DNA from: Leptolinea tardivitalis
GTDB taxonomy: Bacteria > Chloroflexota > Anaerolineae > Anaerolineales > Anaerolineaceae
Length of the DNA: 64,000 nt
Direction: 5' to 3'
Assembly (NCBI RefSeq): GCF_001050275.1
Contig: NZ_BBYA01000010.1
Location: 496,001 to 560,000 of the forward strand
Position 1 is the stretch's first letter. Each line of letters begins with the position of its first letter. The notes beneath the pieces are model-generated. The model saw only the letters and a list, made by a program, of their open reading frames with translations, did no database searches and was not told the DNA's origin. Position numbers and translations under genes: made by a program. Positions 8,078-17,124 of this stretch are shown one piece after another.

Positions 8078-9319
8078 ATGCAACACAAGGTCTCAATCCC
8101 AATTTTTGCACTGCTGGCATTATCTATGACGCTGGCAGCCTGCGCCCCTGCAGCACCCGTAGAAGCAAAAGCCGGTGCAACTGAACCAGCCAAATCTACC
8201 GCTGTGGAAGCTGCCCCAGCCGCCAAGGCTCCTGCGGCTGCTGAACCAGCCAAAGTTGACTTCAATACTGTTAAATCTGCTGAAGAAGCCGGTGGAATGG
8301 ATTCTCTCATCGCTGCCGCCAAAGCTGAAGGTGAATTAAACGTAATCACTCTGCCCCGCGATTGGTGTAATTACGGCGAGATGATGGATAATTTCTCGAA
8401 AAAATACGGGATCAAGATAAATTCTCTCAATCCAGATGGTGGTTCCGCGGATGAGATTCAAGCAATTAAGGACAACAAAGAAAATAAAGGTCCCCAGGCA
8501 CCGGATGTGCTTGATATTGGCCCGGCTTATGGTCCTACATCAAAAAGCGACAATCTTCTGGCTCCGTATAAAGTAACCACATGGGACACAATCAAAGGTA
8601 CAAACGATCCTGATGGGTATTATTTCGTTGATTACAGCGGCGTTATGGTTTTCGAAATCAATAGCGATGTGGTCAAAGATCTCCCAAAAACATATAAAGA
8701 CTTACTGGATCCAAAATACAAGAGTAAAGTTGCCCTCGCCGGTGATCCTCGTGCGTCCAACCAGGCAGCACAAACGGTTTATGCCGCTGCCCTGGCCAAC
8801 GGTGGATCACTTGATAACATTCAACCCGGTCTTGATTTCTTCAAAGAATTGAATGCCAAAGGTAATCTGCTTCCACTCATCGCCGATTCAGGCCCCATCG
8901 CTAAAGGGGAAACCCCCATTACTTTCCAGTGGAGTTGGAATGCCTATGCCAACAAAGATAATTTCAAGGGTAATCCCAATATAGAGATTGTCTATCCCAC
9001 TGATGTCAACTGGGGTGGATATTACTACCAGGCTATCAGCGCCTATGCGCCGCACCCTGCCGCTGCCCGCCTCTGGGAAGAGTATCTATACTCGGACGAA
9101 GGTCAATTAACCTGGATCAAGGGATACTGCGCTCCATCTCGTCTTGAAGATCTTACCTCTCGTAATGTTGTTTCGGATGATCTCAAAGCCAAACTTCCCG
9201 ATGCCAAATTGCTCTCCACGTCAATCGTTCCCAATGGCGCCCAGTTGACCAGTGCCCGCGCCTTGATTAAAGAACAATGGGACAAAGTCGTCGGTCTCGA
9301 TATTAAATCTGCTAATTAA
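8078..9319 (+). CDS. ABC transporter substrate-binding lipoprotein, probably for 2-aminoethylphosphonate
   Basis: 413 residues. The lipoprotein signal peptide ends in the lipobox LAAC (Cys near residue 22). An Ala/Pro/Lys-rich linker follows (about 23-60) that tethers the domain to the membrane. The rest is a type 1/PotD-like extracellular solute-binding fold (EGELNVITLPRDW onward). Two permeases and an ATPase follow in order, as in iron, polyamine and phosphonate importers. Because phnX and phnW lie immediately downstream, convergent with the importer, 2-aminoethylphosphonate is the likely ligand. This rests on context; the family also binds Fe(III), putrescine and thiamine. The ribosome-binding site is AGGAAGGAAGG. 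Confidence 0.85.
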   Translation: MQHKVSIPIFALLALSMTLAACAPAAPVEAKAGATEPAKSTAVEAAPAAKAPAAAEPAKVDFNTVKSAEEAGGMDSLIAAAKAEGELNVITLPRDWCNYGEMMDNFSKKYGIKINSLNPDGGSADEIQAIKDNKENKGPQAPDVLDIGPAYGPTSKSDNLLAPYKVTTWDTIKGTNDPDGYYFVDYSGVMVFEINSDVVKDLPKTYKDLLDPKYKSKVALAGDPRASNQAAQTVYAAALANGGSLDNIQPGLDFFKELNAKGNLLPLIADSGPIAKGETPITFQWSWNAYANKDNFKGNPNIEIVYPTDVNWGGYYYQAISAYAPHPAAARLWEEYLYSDEGQLTWIKGYCAPSRLEDLTSRNVVSDDLKAKLPDAKLLSTSIVPNGAQLTSARALIKEQWDKVVGLDIKSAN

Positions 9320-9346
9320 GTAACAAAAGCAAACTCTTCTCCATTA

Positions 9347-9376
9347 GCGTGACCCGGTAAGTTTTCCGGGTCACGC
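9347..9376 (+). other. Intercistronic hairpin after the binding-protein gene
   Basis: GCGTGACCCGG (9347-9357) pairs perfectly with CCGGGTCACGC (9366-9376) across an eight-base loop. No T run follows. Such hairpins protect the upstream message from 3' exonucleases and let a binding protein be made in excess over its permeases. Confidence 0.65.
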
Positions 9377-9436
9377 CGCACACCATAAACCCATCACACA
9401 TTTGTTTCAACATTGAATTAAAAGGAGTCCGCCGAA

Positions 9437-10369
9437 GTGGAAATTGCTCGCCGGAAACCGGATCTTACAAACCAGAACAGATGGATGCCAAACAATCGCT
9501 GGCGCAATTGGATTGGAGTCATTCCATTTTTCCTTTTTATTATTGCCTTTGTATTACTGCCTTCAACCAATTTATTTATTGGAGCTTTCCAGGATAGCAA
9601 AGGAAACTTTACCTGGGAGAATATCTCCGTACTGGCTAATCCGTATGTGCTGAAATCATTCAGTATCAGTCTCCAGGTTAGCGTGATAACCTCACTGGCC
9701 GGGGGAATACTTGGCTTCTTCGTTGCGTACGCTATCACTATTGGAAAAGCTCCTCAATGGATGCGCAATATCATAATGACATTTTCCGGTCTGGCGGCAA
9801 ATTTTGGTGGTGTTCCGCTGGCTTTTGCCTTCATTGCCACACTGGGGCATACGGGTTTCATAACAACTTTCTTGAAAACAATTTGTTTTCCTGGAACAGG
9901 AGGGGTTCAAACGTGTCCCTTTGATATTTATGAAACAGGATTCAATCTCTACAGTCTGACAGGATTGACCCTGACGTATATCTATTTTGAATTTCCGCTG
10001 ATGGTTCTTACCATTACACCGGCCCTCGAAGGGTTGAAGCGTGAATGGCGGGAAGCATCAGATAATCTGGGGGGAAGTACCATACATTACTGGGTATTTG
10101 TCGCCCTTCCCATTTTAATGCCGTCTATTCTGGGTGCCATGATTTTACTTTTCGCCAGCGCCTTCGGTGCGTTTGCCACTGCGCAGGCGCTCACTGGAGG
10201 GAGCATCTATCTGGTAACAATATTGATCGGCCAGCAGATCAGGGGTGATGTGCTTAACAACCCCAATGAAGGATATGCCCTGGCTCTGGGTATGGTGATT
10301 GTAATGGCCGTCTGTATCGCCGGGTACTCCATTTTGCAGCGTCGAACAGCGCGATGGTTGAAATCATGA
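9437..10369 (+). CDS. ABC transporter permease, phosphonate/polyamine type (first)
   Basis: 310 residues from a GTG start with AAAGGAG upstream. There are about six membrane segments. The EAA-type coupling loop is seen as EGLKREWREASDNLGGSTIH (about residue 197). The loop contacts the ATPase encoded at 11182. This is a BPD-type inner-membrane subunit, paired with the second permease, whose start overlaps its stop. The pair would form the channel for the substrate delivered by the lipoprotein at 8078. Confidence 0.9.
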   Translation: MEIARRKPDLTNQNRWMPNNRWRNWIGVIPFFLFIIAFVLLPSTNLFIGAFQDSKGNFTWENISVLANPYVLKSFSISLQVSVITSLAGGILGFFVAYAITIGKAPQWMRNIIMTFSGLAANFGGVPLAFAFIATLGHTGFITTFLKTICFPGTGGVQTCPFDIYETGFNLYSLTGLTLTYIYFEFPLMVLTITPALEGLKREWREASDNLGGSTIHYWVFVALPILMPSILGAMILLFASAFGAFATAQALTGGSIYLVTILIGQQIRGDVLNNPNEGYALALGMVIVMAVCIAGYSILQRRTARWLKS

Positions 10370-11160
10370 AAACTACCAAATATAACTTCTGGGGAATTTT
10401 CTGGGCCGTGGTGGGATTGTTGTATTTTTTCATCCCCCTGTATGGAACTCTCGAATTCTCTCTACGTATGATCAAAGGGAGATTAAGTTTTGAAGCATAC
10501 CGGATCATTCTGGAAGATCCAAAATTTCTGGAGAGTTTTCGTTACTCGGCCATTATGGGGTTAATCACAGTTCTGATCAGTGTGATGATTTTCCTTCCCA
10601 CTGTTTACTGGATTCATTTGAGATTGCCCAGTGTGCGACCCATCATTGAAGTGATCACTATTTTGCCGTTCATCATCCCGGTGATTGTGTATGTTTTCGG
10701 CATAATCCGTACATTCAGCAGACCGCCCCTGCAAATGACTCTTCATCCATTCACGACTGATATTCTGATGGTGGCGGGATATGTGGTGCTTTCTATGCCA
10801 TATATGTACCGGGCTCTTGATGTGGGAATGCGCTCAATTGATGTTCGCACTCTCACCGAAGCCGCCCAGAGCCTGGGATCAAATTGGCTTCAAATTTTGC
10901 TGAATGTGATCATTCCCAATTTACGGATTGCCATTTTAAGCGGATCATTGATTTGTTTTGCCACAGTAATTGGAGAACTGATCCTTGGCGATTTTCTCGT
11001 TCGTCCGGCACTGGGTCCTTATATGGTGTTGATAGGCCGCGATCGAGCGTATGAACCAGCGGCGCTGGCCATCCTCAGCTACGGCCTGACATGGTTGTGT
11101 CTTGGGCTTATCCAGGCTGTCAGCCGAGGTGGTACCAGCCAACAGCTTACTGGTCGTTGA
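10366..11160 (+). CDS. ABC transporter permease, phosphonate/polyamine type (second)
   Basis: 264 residues from the ATG at 10366, which overlaps the preceding stop as ATGA; an in-frame ATG 12 bases upstream is less likely. There are about six membrane segments and the coupling loop DVRTLTEAAQSLGSNWLQIL near residue 165. It is the heterodimer partner of the permease at 9437. The overlap indicates translational coupling and equal amounts of the two permeases. Confidence 0.9.
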   Translation: MKTTKYNFWGIFWAVVGLLYFFIPLYGTLEFSLRMIKGRLSFEAYRIILEDPKFLESFRYSAIMGLITVLISVMIFLPTVYWIHLRLPSVRPIIEVITILPFIIPVIVYVFGIIRTFSRPPLQMTLHPFTTDILMVAGYVVLSMPYMYRALDVGMRSIDVRTLTEAAQSLGSNWLQILLNVIIPNLRIAILSGSLICFATVIGELILGDFLVRPALGPYMVLIGRDRAYEPAALAILSYGLTWLCLGLIQAVSRGGTSQQLTGR

Positions 11161-11181
11161 AAAAAAGAAAGCGAGGTGTCT

Positions 11182-12231
11182 ATGAGTTTCATCGAGCTAT
11201 CCCATGTTAACAAACAATTTGCCAGCAATACCGCAGTCAAAGATTTTAATTTAGAGGCCAATCAGGGTGAATTCATATCGTTTCTTGGCCCAAGCGGATG
11301 TGGAAAGACCACCACATTGCGCATGATCGCCGGATTTGAACTACCTACCTCCGGGCAGGTAACCCTGGCCGGTCAGGATATGACCTATACGCCCCCGAAC
11401 CGTCGTAAAGTGGGTATGGTTTTTCAATCCTACGCCCTGTTCCCCAACATGACAGTAGCCGAAAACATTGGATATGGATTGCGGATTGCTGGAAAGCACA
11501 AATCAGAGATCAAAAAACGTGTTGACGAAATGTTAATCCTTATCCATATGGAAGATTTTCAATCACGCTTCCCGGGGCAGCTTTCCGGTGGTCAACAGCA
11601 GCGCGTAGCTCTGGCACGTGCCCTGGCTTTTCAACCGCAAGCTCTGCTCCTCGATGAGCCTCTATCTGCCCTGGATGCAAAAATTCGGGTGGAACTTCGC
11701 CAGGAAATCAAACGTATCCAACAACAACTGGGCATTACCACTATTTATGTTACTCACGATCAGGAAGAAGCCCTGTCATTATCAGACCGGATCGTTGTAA
11801 TGAATCAAGGACACATTGAGCAGGTGGGTACCCCGTATGAGGTATACAAAACTCCCGCAACAGAATTTGTTGCTTCATTTGTGGGCCATTTGAATCTATT
11901 ACCGGTAAAAAGTTTTGATATTTCTCAAAACAAAGCTCAGTTAAATGGTTTTTCCATTATTTATGGCCGAATTGCAGAAAAATTTTCTCCCGATAAACCC
12001 TGTCTGGCGGTGCGTCCGGAAGAAATCAATCCTGGAAAGGTGGAAGGCCAAAATAATCTCCAGGGTGTGGTAGACAGCATCCATTACCTTGGATCAATCG
12101 TACGTATTCGGGTTAATGTTCAGGGAACCGTTTTTATTCTGGATCAGTTCAACGATTACCGTCTGGCTATTCCACGCGTGGGTGACCTGTACGATTTTCA
12201 TTTTCCGGTGGAAGCCTGCTGGTTGATTTGA
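11182..12231 (+). CDS. ABC transporter ATP-binding protein, PotA/FbpC type
   Basis: 349 residues from the ATG at 11182 (GCGAGG upstream); the GTG at 11176 is in frame but too close to that site. The nucleotide-binding domain spans about residues 1-235, with Walker [11 protein letters not shown]-loop [10 protein letters not shown], signature [15 protein letters not shown], Walker [12 protein letters not shown] and the switch His in [13 protein letters not shown]-terminal TOBE/OB-fold domain follows (about 240-349). It powers the importer encoded just upstream. The gene ends at a strong terminator. Confidence 0.92.
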   Translation: MSFIELSHVNKQFASNTAVKDFNLEANQGEFISFLGPSGCGKTTTLRMIAGFELPTSGQVTLAGQDMTYTPPNRRKVGMVFQSYALFPNMTVAENIGYGLRIAGKHKSEIKKRVDEMLILIHMEDFQSRFPGQLSGGQQQRVALARALAFQPQALLLDEPLSALDAKIRVELRQEIKRIQQQLGITTIYVTHDQEEALSLSDRIVVMNQGHIEQVGTPYEVYKTPATEFVASFVGHLNLLPVKSFDISQNKAQLNGFSIIYGRIAEKFSPDKPCLAVRPEEINPGKVEGQNNLQGVVDSIHYLGSIVRIRVNVQGTVFILDQFNDYRLAIPRVGDLYDFHFPVEACWLI

Positions 12232-12256
12232 TGCCACTTCGTTCAAAATAGCCTTT

Positions 12257-12313
12257 AAAAAAAACTGCACCCCTTTTTGTTGGTAGTGCCCAACTATTGG
12301 GGTGCAGTTTTTT
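12257..12313. terminator. Strong bidirectional terminator between importer and phnX
   Basis: CTGCACCCC (12265-12273) pairs with GGGGTGCAG (12299-12307), flanked by A8 and T6 runs that also pair. An inner GTTGG/CCAAC hairpin sits in the loop. It can terminate both convergent transcripts. Confidence 0.88.
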
Positions 12314-12328
12314 AGAGCCGCATGTTTT

Positions 12329-13165
12329 TCAATCTCGCGGGCTCTCACCCTGTTTTATCCGATAATTGATTTCCTCCAGAATAAGAGGACAATCCGCCAA
12401 TCCATCCACCACATAATGAGCGCCAGCCTTATATAATTCTTTCGCAGCAGATTCCCGCCGTTCTTTAAAAACCTGATCAGGGAGTTCTTTTACTTCTTTT
12501 TCTGTCAATCCCATCAGATTCCCGGTGACGGATAATCCAATCGTCCACATCCCGGCATTAATTCCCTCTTCTATATCAACAACAGTATCGCCGATTTTAA
12601 CGAAGGCTTCCATCGGGTATATCTGTAGTTGTATCGCATTCTGGTAGATCATCCAGGGAAAAGGTCTGCCGGCAGGAACATCTGTTGCTGAAACCCAGGA
12701 ATCGGGGGTGTAACCGTTTTCTCTGGCAATGGGAACCAGCACATCCATCATTTCGCGTGTATAGCCGGTTGTGGATCCAATTTTTAAACCCAAATCACGA
12801 AAAGATGCTACTGCCTGAAGTACACCAGGGATCACACCAGCATATTCTTCCAGACAATGCATCTGCCTGGGAACAAAATCAGCAAACATCTCGTTGATCT
12901 CTGATTCGGTTGGTTTATGGCCATAAACCAATAGCCAGTCTCGAGTGACCTCCGGATTATCCGCAATCGCTTGCAAGTGATCCTTTTTCATTAACCCCAT
13001 AGGCGCCCGTGCCTGCGCGGCTGTAATAGGTACACCCCGGGAAGCAAACAGATCCATGAAAACAGCTGTGGGCGCAAACGAACCATAATCAACGGTGGTT
13101 CCTGCCCAATCAAGAATAACTCCCCTCAATTCCCCTTTATATAAACGATGATTTTGAATTTTCAT
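12329..13165 (-). CDS. phnX: Phosphonoacetaldehyde hydrolase
   Basis: 278 residues, normal for PhnX. It cleaves the carbon-phosphorus bond of phosphonoacetaldehyde to acetaldehyde and phosphate. The HAD nucleophile is seen in ILDWAGTTVDYG (residues about 17-28). The Schiff-base Lys that defines the family is in MGLMKKDH (about residue 60). A later acidic motif, KIGDTVVDIEEG, binds magnesium. It lies 33 bases downstream of phnW, which supplies its substrate, so the two form the complete 2-aminoethylphosphonate degradation pathway beside its importer. It is cytoplasmic. Confidence 0.95.
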   Translation of the reverse strand: MKIQNHRLYKGELRGVILDWAGTTVDYGSFAPTAVFMDLFASRGVPITAAQARAPMGLMKKDHLQAIADNPEVTRDWLLVYGHKPTESEINEMFADFVPRQMHCLEEYAGVIPGVLQAVASFRDLGLKIGSTTGYTREMMDVLVPIARENGYTPDSWVSATDVPAGRPFPWMIYQNAIQLQIYPMEAFVKIGDTVVDIEEGINAGMWTIGLSVTGNLMGLTEKEVKELPDQVFKERRESAAKELYKAGAHYVVDGLADCPLILEEINYRIKQGESPRD

Positions 13166-13198
13166 TGCAACTCCGCTGTCATTGGATATTAAATAGCA

Positions 13199-14323
13199 TC
13201 AATAGGCGTGAACCAGTTCGATATCCATTTCAGCCAGCGTCTCTTTAATTGCTGAAATTAACATAAATACGTCGGATTCATCCAACCGGCCAATATGACC
13301 GATGCGAAAGCAGTCGGCATGGCTCAATTTACCGGGATATATGACACATCCTTTATCACTTAATTTCTGGTAAAACGTAAGAAACGAAAAGTTGCTGTGT
13401 GTGGGATATCGGAATGAGGTGATGATGTACCCGCGGTTATCGGGGTCAAGATACGGTATGAAACCCATCTTTTGCATCTCGCGTAGAGTCATTTCATAGT
13501 TCTTTCGGTATCTTTCACCACGGGCTTCGCAGCCGCCTTCTTCATCCAATTCAACCAAAGCCTGATGAAATGCTCGGATTACCTGTATTGGAGGGGTAAA
13601 TCGAAATTGCCCATTCTTCTCAAGACCTTCCCACTGGGCTAATAAATCTAGGGCCAGTGAACGGGAAGAGCCTTTGGATGAAATCAATACATCTTTTCGC
13701 GCCAGAATAAATGAAAATCCGGGAACTCCTTCAATGCACTTATTTGAAGAAGATACCAGGAAATCAATGCCCCAGGCTTCTACCGGAATGGTATACGCTC
13801 CAAATGAGCTCATAGCATCTACGATATAAATACAATCATGGTTCTTAACCACCGAACCGATTTCTTTAATTGGATTGATAATACCGGTGGTAGTTTCGCA
13901 ATGTACAACAGCTACATGGGTTATTTCTGGATCAGAGTCCAGATTTTCTTTCAAAAATAAAACATCCGGAATCTGATTTTCAGGGCATTGTTGAATCACC
14001 ACATTAATGTGGTGCATTTGTGCGATTTGCACCATGCGCTCTCCATAAGCACCATTTACCAGCACCAGCAACTTGCCATTTGCCGGAATAATGCTGGAGA
14101 GAACAGATTCGACACCAAAAGTGCCACTTCCCTGCATAATGATGCTGGTGTACTTTTCTTCCGAACAGCCGCCCAGCTGAACCAGACGTTTCCGGATTTC
14201 CTTAACCATTTGAATAAATTCAACGTCACGTGATCCCATATCACACAACATGGATTGCTTCACTGTTCGACTGGTGGTTAATGGACCAGGGGTGAATAGT
14301 GCCTTGTCTTTCCAGGTATTCAT
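13199..14323 (-). CDS. phnW: 2-aminoethylphosphonate--pyruvate transaminase
   Basis: 374 residues, a fold-type I PLP aminotransferase of the PhnW/serine-pyruvate family. It moves the amino group of 2-aminoethylphosphonate to pyruvate, giving phosphonoacetaldehyde and alanine. The N-terminal [16 protein letters not shown] and [11 protein letters not shown] motifs are typical. The PLP-binding Lys is in [12 protein letters not shown] (about residue 195), and the Asp that holds the pyridine ring is in [10 protein letters not shown]. It is followed by phnX on the same strand. Together with the importer on the opposite strand this makes a self-contained phosphonate scavenging locus. Confidence 0.95.
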   Translation of the reverse strand: MNTWKDKALFTPGPLTTSRTVKQSMLCDMGSRDVEFIQMVKEIRKRLVQLGGCSEEKYTSIIMQGSGTFGVESVLSSIIPANGKLLVLVNGAYGERMVQIAQMHHINVVIQQCPENQIPDVLFLKENLDSDPEITHVAVVHCETTTGIINPIKEIGSVVKNHDCIYIVDAMSSFGAYTIPVEAWGIDFLVSSSNKCIEGVPGFSFILARKDVLISSKGSSRSLALDLLAQWEGLEKNGQFRFTPPIQVIRAFHQALVELDEEGGCEARGERYRKNYEMTLREMQKMGFIPYLDPDNRGYIITSFRYPTHSNFSFLTFYQKLSDKGCVIYPGKLSHADCFRIGHIGRLDESDVFMLISAIKETLAEMDIELVHAY

Positions 14324-14442
14324 AGCATTTTCCCTTATACAAAGTAATAGATGAAAATTTCACACTTCACTAATTTTCTATCTTGTACTTTAAGTTTCGA
14401 ATAAGGGAGCGTTAACAAATTCCATTTAACCTGTTAAAAAAT

Positions 14443-14465
14443 AGAGCGGACTTTTTGTCCGCTCT
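14443..14465 (-). terminator. Intrinsic terminator after the epimerase gene
   Basis: AGAGCGGAC (14443-14451) and GTCCGCTCT (14457-14465) form a 9-bp stem. On the minus strand it is followed by ATTTTTTAAC. It ends the transcript of the epimerase gene at 14488-15525. Confidence 0.85.
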
Positions 14466-14487
14466 GCCAGTAAACTCCCACTTTTTT

Positions 14488-15525
14488 CTAGAAGAAAATC
14501 TTGACTACTTTCAACGCTTTCTGTTTCCAGGGAACACGGTGTGATACGCCGGTAGCTCCGGCAATCTTATCTTTGTTGGCAAGATACCAGCGGTAATTAC
14601 GTACCATGGCTTCCTTATTGGAGAATTTCGGCTGCCAACCGAGTTTTTCCTTAGCTTTATCAATAGACACAAAAGAATCTTTGGAAGCGGTTTCGTAAAC
14701 CCAGGGATACAACGGAGAGAGTTTTAGTTTATCGAGAATGCGTAATACAATGATCACAGGTTCCGCAGGGAAGCAGATGATCTTTTTCCCAAACCCGGCT
14801 TCATCCAATACAGCCTGATAATCTTCGGCCATAGTGGTGTATTTTTCTGCTCCCATATTAAAAGTGTCATTTACCAGATCGACATCTTTGGTCATGCAGA
14901 GGTAAATTCCTTCACAGAGGTCCTCCACATCAAATAACTGGTAACGGTTCTTGCCATTGCCGATATTGGGGAAGTTTTTCCCTTCGCTGGCCCATTCGTA
15001 GAAAATGGCAAATACACCCAATCGTTCCGGCCCGACAAATGATTTCGGGCGGATGATGGATACACACATGCCTTTGGCCCGGGCGTCAAGGCAGGCCTGT
15101 TCTGCTTCAATCTTGGCGTGGCCATAAGGACCCACACCAATTAGTTTATCCGTTTCAAACAGGGGATGATGATCGGGAACACCATAGACAGCCGTGGAAG
15201 AGATATGAATGAATCGCTTGACGCCAGCTGCTGCGGCTTCTTCCAGAAGAATTTTCGTTCCCACCACATCAGTGGTATAGATTTCTTCAGGAGTGTAAAG
15301 CGGCAGTGCAGCAGCCGTATGGATAACCACATCCACACCTTCCATGAGGGATTTCACCGCTGCACGGTCGCGAATATCGCCCTGTAGAAATTTAATTTTA
15401 TCGCGTTCCGGGTAATCAAAATCAACCAGGTCAATGCCTGAAATATCGGTATACCCTTTGGATAGCAGATGGCGAACCATATTAATGGATAGGAATCCGC
15501 TAATCCCTGTTATTAAAATTTTCAT
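14488..15525 (-). CDS. NAD-dependent epimerase/dehydratase (extended SDR)
   Basis: 345 residues from the ATG at 15525, which has GGGGAAGAGG at the right distance; an in-frame TTG further upstream is rejected. The Rossmann nucleotide site is ITGISGFLS at residues 5-13. The catalytic Tyr and Lys are in YGHAK (about residue 143), preceded by HISSTAVYG. The length and the C-terminal KEKLGWQPKF motif are those of sugar-nucleotide epimerases or dehydratases of the GalE/RmlB type. The substrate cannot be told. It is a single-gene unit with its own terminator, not next to other surface-polysaccharide genes. Confidence 0.85.
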   Translation of the reverse strand: MKILITGISGFLSINMVRHLLSKGYTDISGIDLVDFDYPERDKIKFLQGDIRDRAAVKSLMEGVDVVIHTAAALPLYTPEEIYTTDVVGTKILLEEAAAAGVKRFIHISSTAVYGVPDHHPLFETDKLIGVGPYGHAKIEAEQACLDARAKGMCVSIIRPKSFVGPERLGVFAIFYEWASEGKNFPNIGNGKNRYQLFDVEDLCEGIYLCMTKDVDLVNDTFNMGAEKYTTMAEDYQAVLDEAGFGKKIICFPAEPVIIVLRILDKLKLSPLYPWVYETASKDSFVSIDKAKEKLGWQPKFSNKEAMVRNYRWYLANKDKIAGATGVSHRVPWKQKALKVVKIFF

Positions 15526-15604
15526 TGTTCCTCTTCCCCGAAGCAAAAATTTGTTATTTCCATAACTGACAAATTATTATAAATCACTCCAGTGAGAAGA
15601 AATT

Positions 15605-15633
15605 AATGATCGGAGCGTTGAGCCCCGATCATT
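15605..15633 (-). terminator. Likely terminator after gdhA
   Basis: AATGATCGG (15605-15613) and CCGATCATT (15625-15633) form a perfect 9-bp stem. On the minus strand it is followed by AATTTCTTCT, a modest T-rich tract. It lies 32 bases after the gdhA stop. Confidence 0.6.
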
Positions 15634-15664
15634 GACCACCTGAAAACCAGACGCGTATTTTATT

Positions 15665-17020
15665 TTAGACAATTCCGTAAGCCAGCATGGCCTTGGCTAC
15701 CTTTAAGAAACCGGCGATATTGGCACCAACCACATAATTCCCTTTTGCACCGTACGCTTCAGAAGCCTCAAGGCAGGATTGGTGAATATTCTTCATAATG
15801 CCCTGAAGACGCTGGTCTACTTCTTCGCGAGACCAGGTAAGGCGCATAGCATTTTGAGACATCTCGAGGCCGGAAACAGCCACACCACCGGCATTGGCTG
15901 CCTTTCCAGGACCATAGAGCACATTCTTTTCCAGGAAGATATCCACGGCATCGAGTGTAGTCGGCATGTTGGCGCCTTCGGAAACACAGAAACAGCCGTT
16001 TTTAACCATTGCCTCGGCATGGGCAGCTTCAATTTCATTTTCATGGGAAGACGGGAACGCCAAATCCACTTTGAGATTTTGTTCCTTGATCACATCCCAT
16101 GGACTCTTATTGGCAAAAAATGGAACGTTGAATTTCGCGGCATATTCGCTGATCCGTCCGCGCCGATAGTTCTTAAGATCGAGAACGTAGGCCAGCTTTT
16201 CAGCCGTGATTCCAGATTCATCCACTATGGTGCCATTTGAATCAGACAGAGTGATGGGTTTGGCGCCAAGCTGGATGAGCTTTTCGACGGTGTATTGTGC
16301 CACATTACCCGATCCGCTGACGGCGGCTGTTTTGGCGGCAATTTCCTGTTTGCGGGTGCCCAGCATTTCAGAGGCAAAATAGACAGAACCATAGCCGGTG
16401 GCTTCAGGACGGATAAGACTGCCGCCATATTCCAGTCCTTTGCCGGTCAATACGCTGGCATTCTGGTTGACGATTTTCAAGTAATACCCGTAGAGATACC
16501 CGATCTCGCGGGCGCCTACACCGATATCACCGGCCGGAACATCTGTATCAGGACCGATATGGCGGTACAGTTCGCGCATGAAAGCCTGGCAAAACCGCAT
16601 GACCTCGCCATCTGATTTACCTTTGGGATCAAAATCAGAACCGCCTTTAGCACCGCCCATGGGCAGTGTGGTCAGGGAATTTTTGAAGATTTGTTCAAAT
16701 CCGAGGAATTTAATAATGCCAATATTCACAGACGGGTGGAACCGAAGTCCGCCCTTATAAGGTCCGATGGCGTTGTTGAACTGGATGCGGAAACCACGGT
16801 TGACCTGTACCTCACCGCTGTCATCCACCCAGGGTACTTTGAAAAGAATAGCCCGGTCGGGAACGGCAATACGTTCATATATTTTTGCTTTAACAAAGTC
16901 AGGGTGTTTGGATACTGTTGGTTCCAGTGAAGTCAATACTTCTCTGGCCGCCTGTAGAAATTCAACCTGACCGCTGTCTTTTTCCTGAAGTTTGGCAAGA
17001 ACATCCTGAATCACTGACAT
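15665..17020 (-). CDS. gdhA: Glutamate dehydrogenase, hexameric NADP type
   Basis: 451 residues, the usual length for the bacterial small hexameric enzyme that makes glutamate from 2-oxoglutarate and ammonia. The substrate lysines are visible in GPYKGGLRFHP, EQIFKNSL and PMGGAKGG, and the catalytic Asp in VPAGDIGVG. The dinucleotide site is SGSGNVAQYT, with LSDSNG at the end of the second strand; the Ser there fits NADPH rather than NADH. All catalytic residues are present, in contrast with the homologue at 18847-20136. It is the last gene of the nitrogen cluster and is separated by 104 bases from the gene above it, so it may also have its own promoter. Confidence 0.95.
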   Translation of the reverse strand: MSVIQDVLAKLQEKDSGQVEFLQAAREVLTSLEPTVSKHPDFVKAKIYERIAVPDRAILFKVPWVDDSGEVQVNRGFRIQFNNAIGPYKGGLRFHPSVNIGIIKFLGFEQIFKNSLTTLPMGGAKGGSDFDPKGKSDGEVMRFCQAFMRELYRHIGPDTDVPAGDIGVGAREIGYLYGYYLKIVNQNASVLTGKGLEYGGSLIRPEATGYGSVYFASEMLGTRKQEIAAKTAAVSGSGNVAQYTVEKLIQLGAKPITLSDSNGTIVDESGITAEKLAYVLDLKNYRRGRISEYAAKFNVPFFANKSPWDVIKEQNLKVDLAFPSSHENEIEAAHAEAMVKNGCFCVSEGANMPTTLDAVDIFLEKNVLYGPGKAANAGGVAVSGLEMSQNAMRLTWSREEVDQRLQGIMKNIHQSCLEASEAYGAKGNYVVGANIAGFLKVAKAMLAYGIV

Positions 17021-17124
17021 AAGGCTTCTTCATCCTCCCGACTAAATCTGATGACCAGTTTTATCATCAGGAGGATTGGAATTTTATAAAAATTGAGGGG
17101 TAAAAAATCAAAATTTCATAAAAA

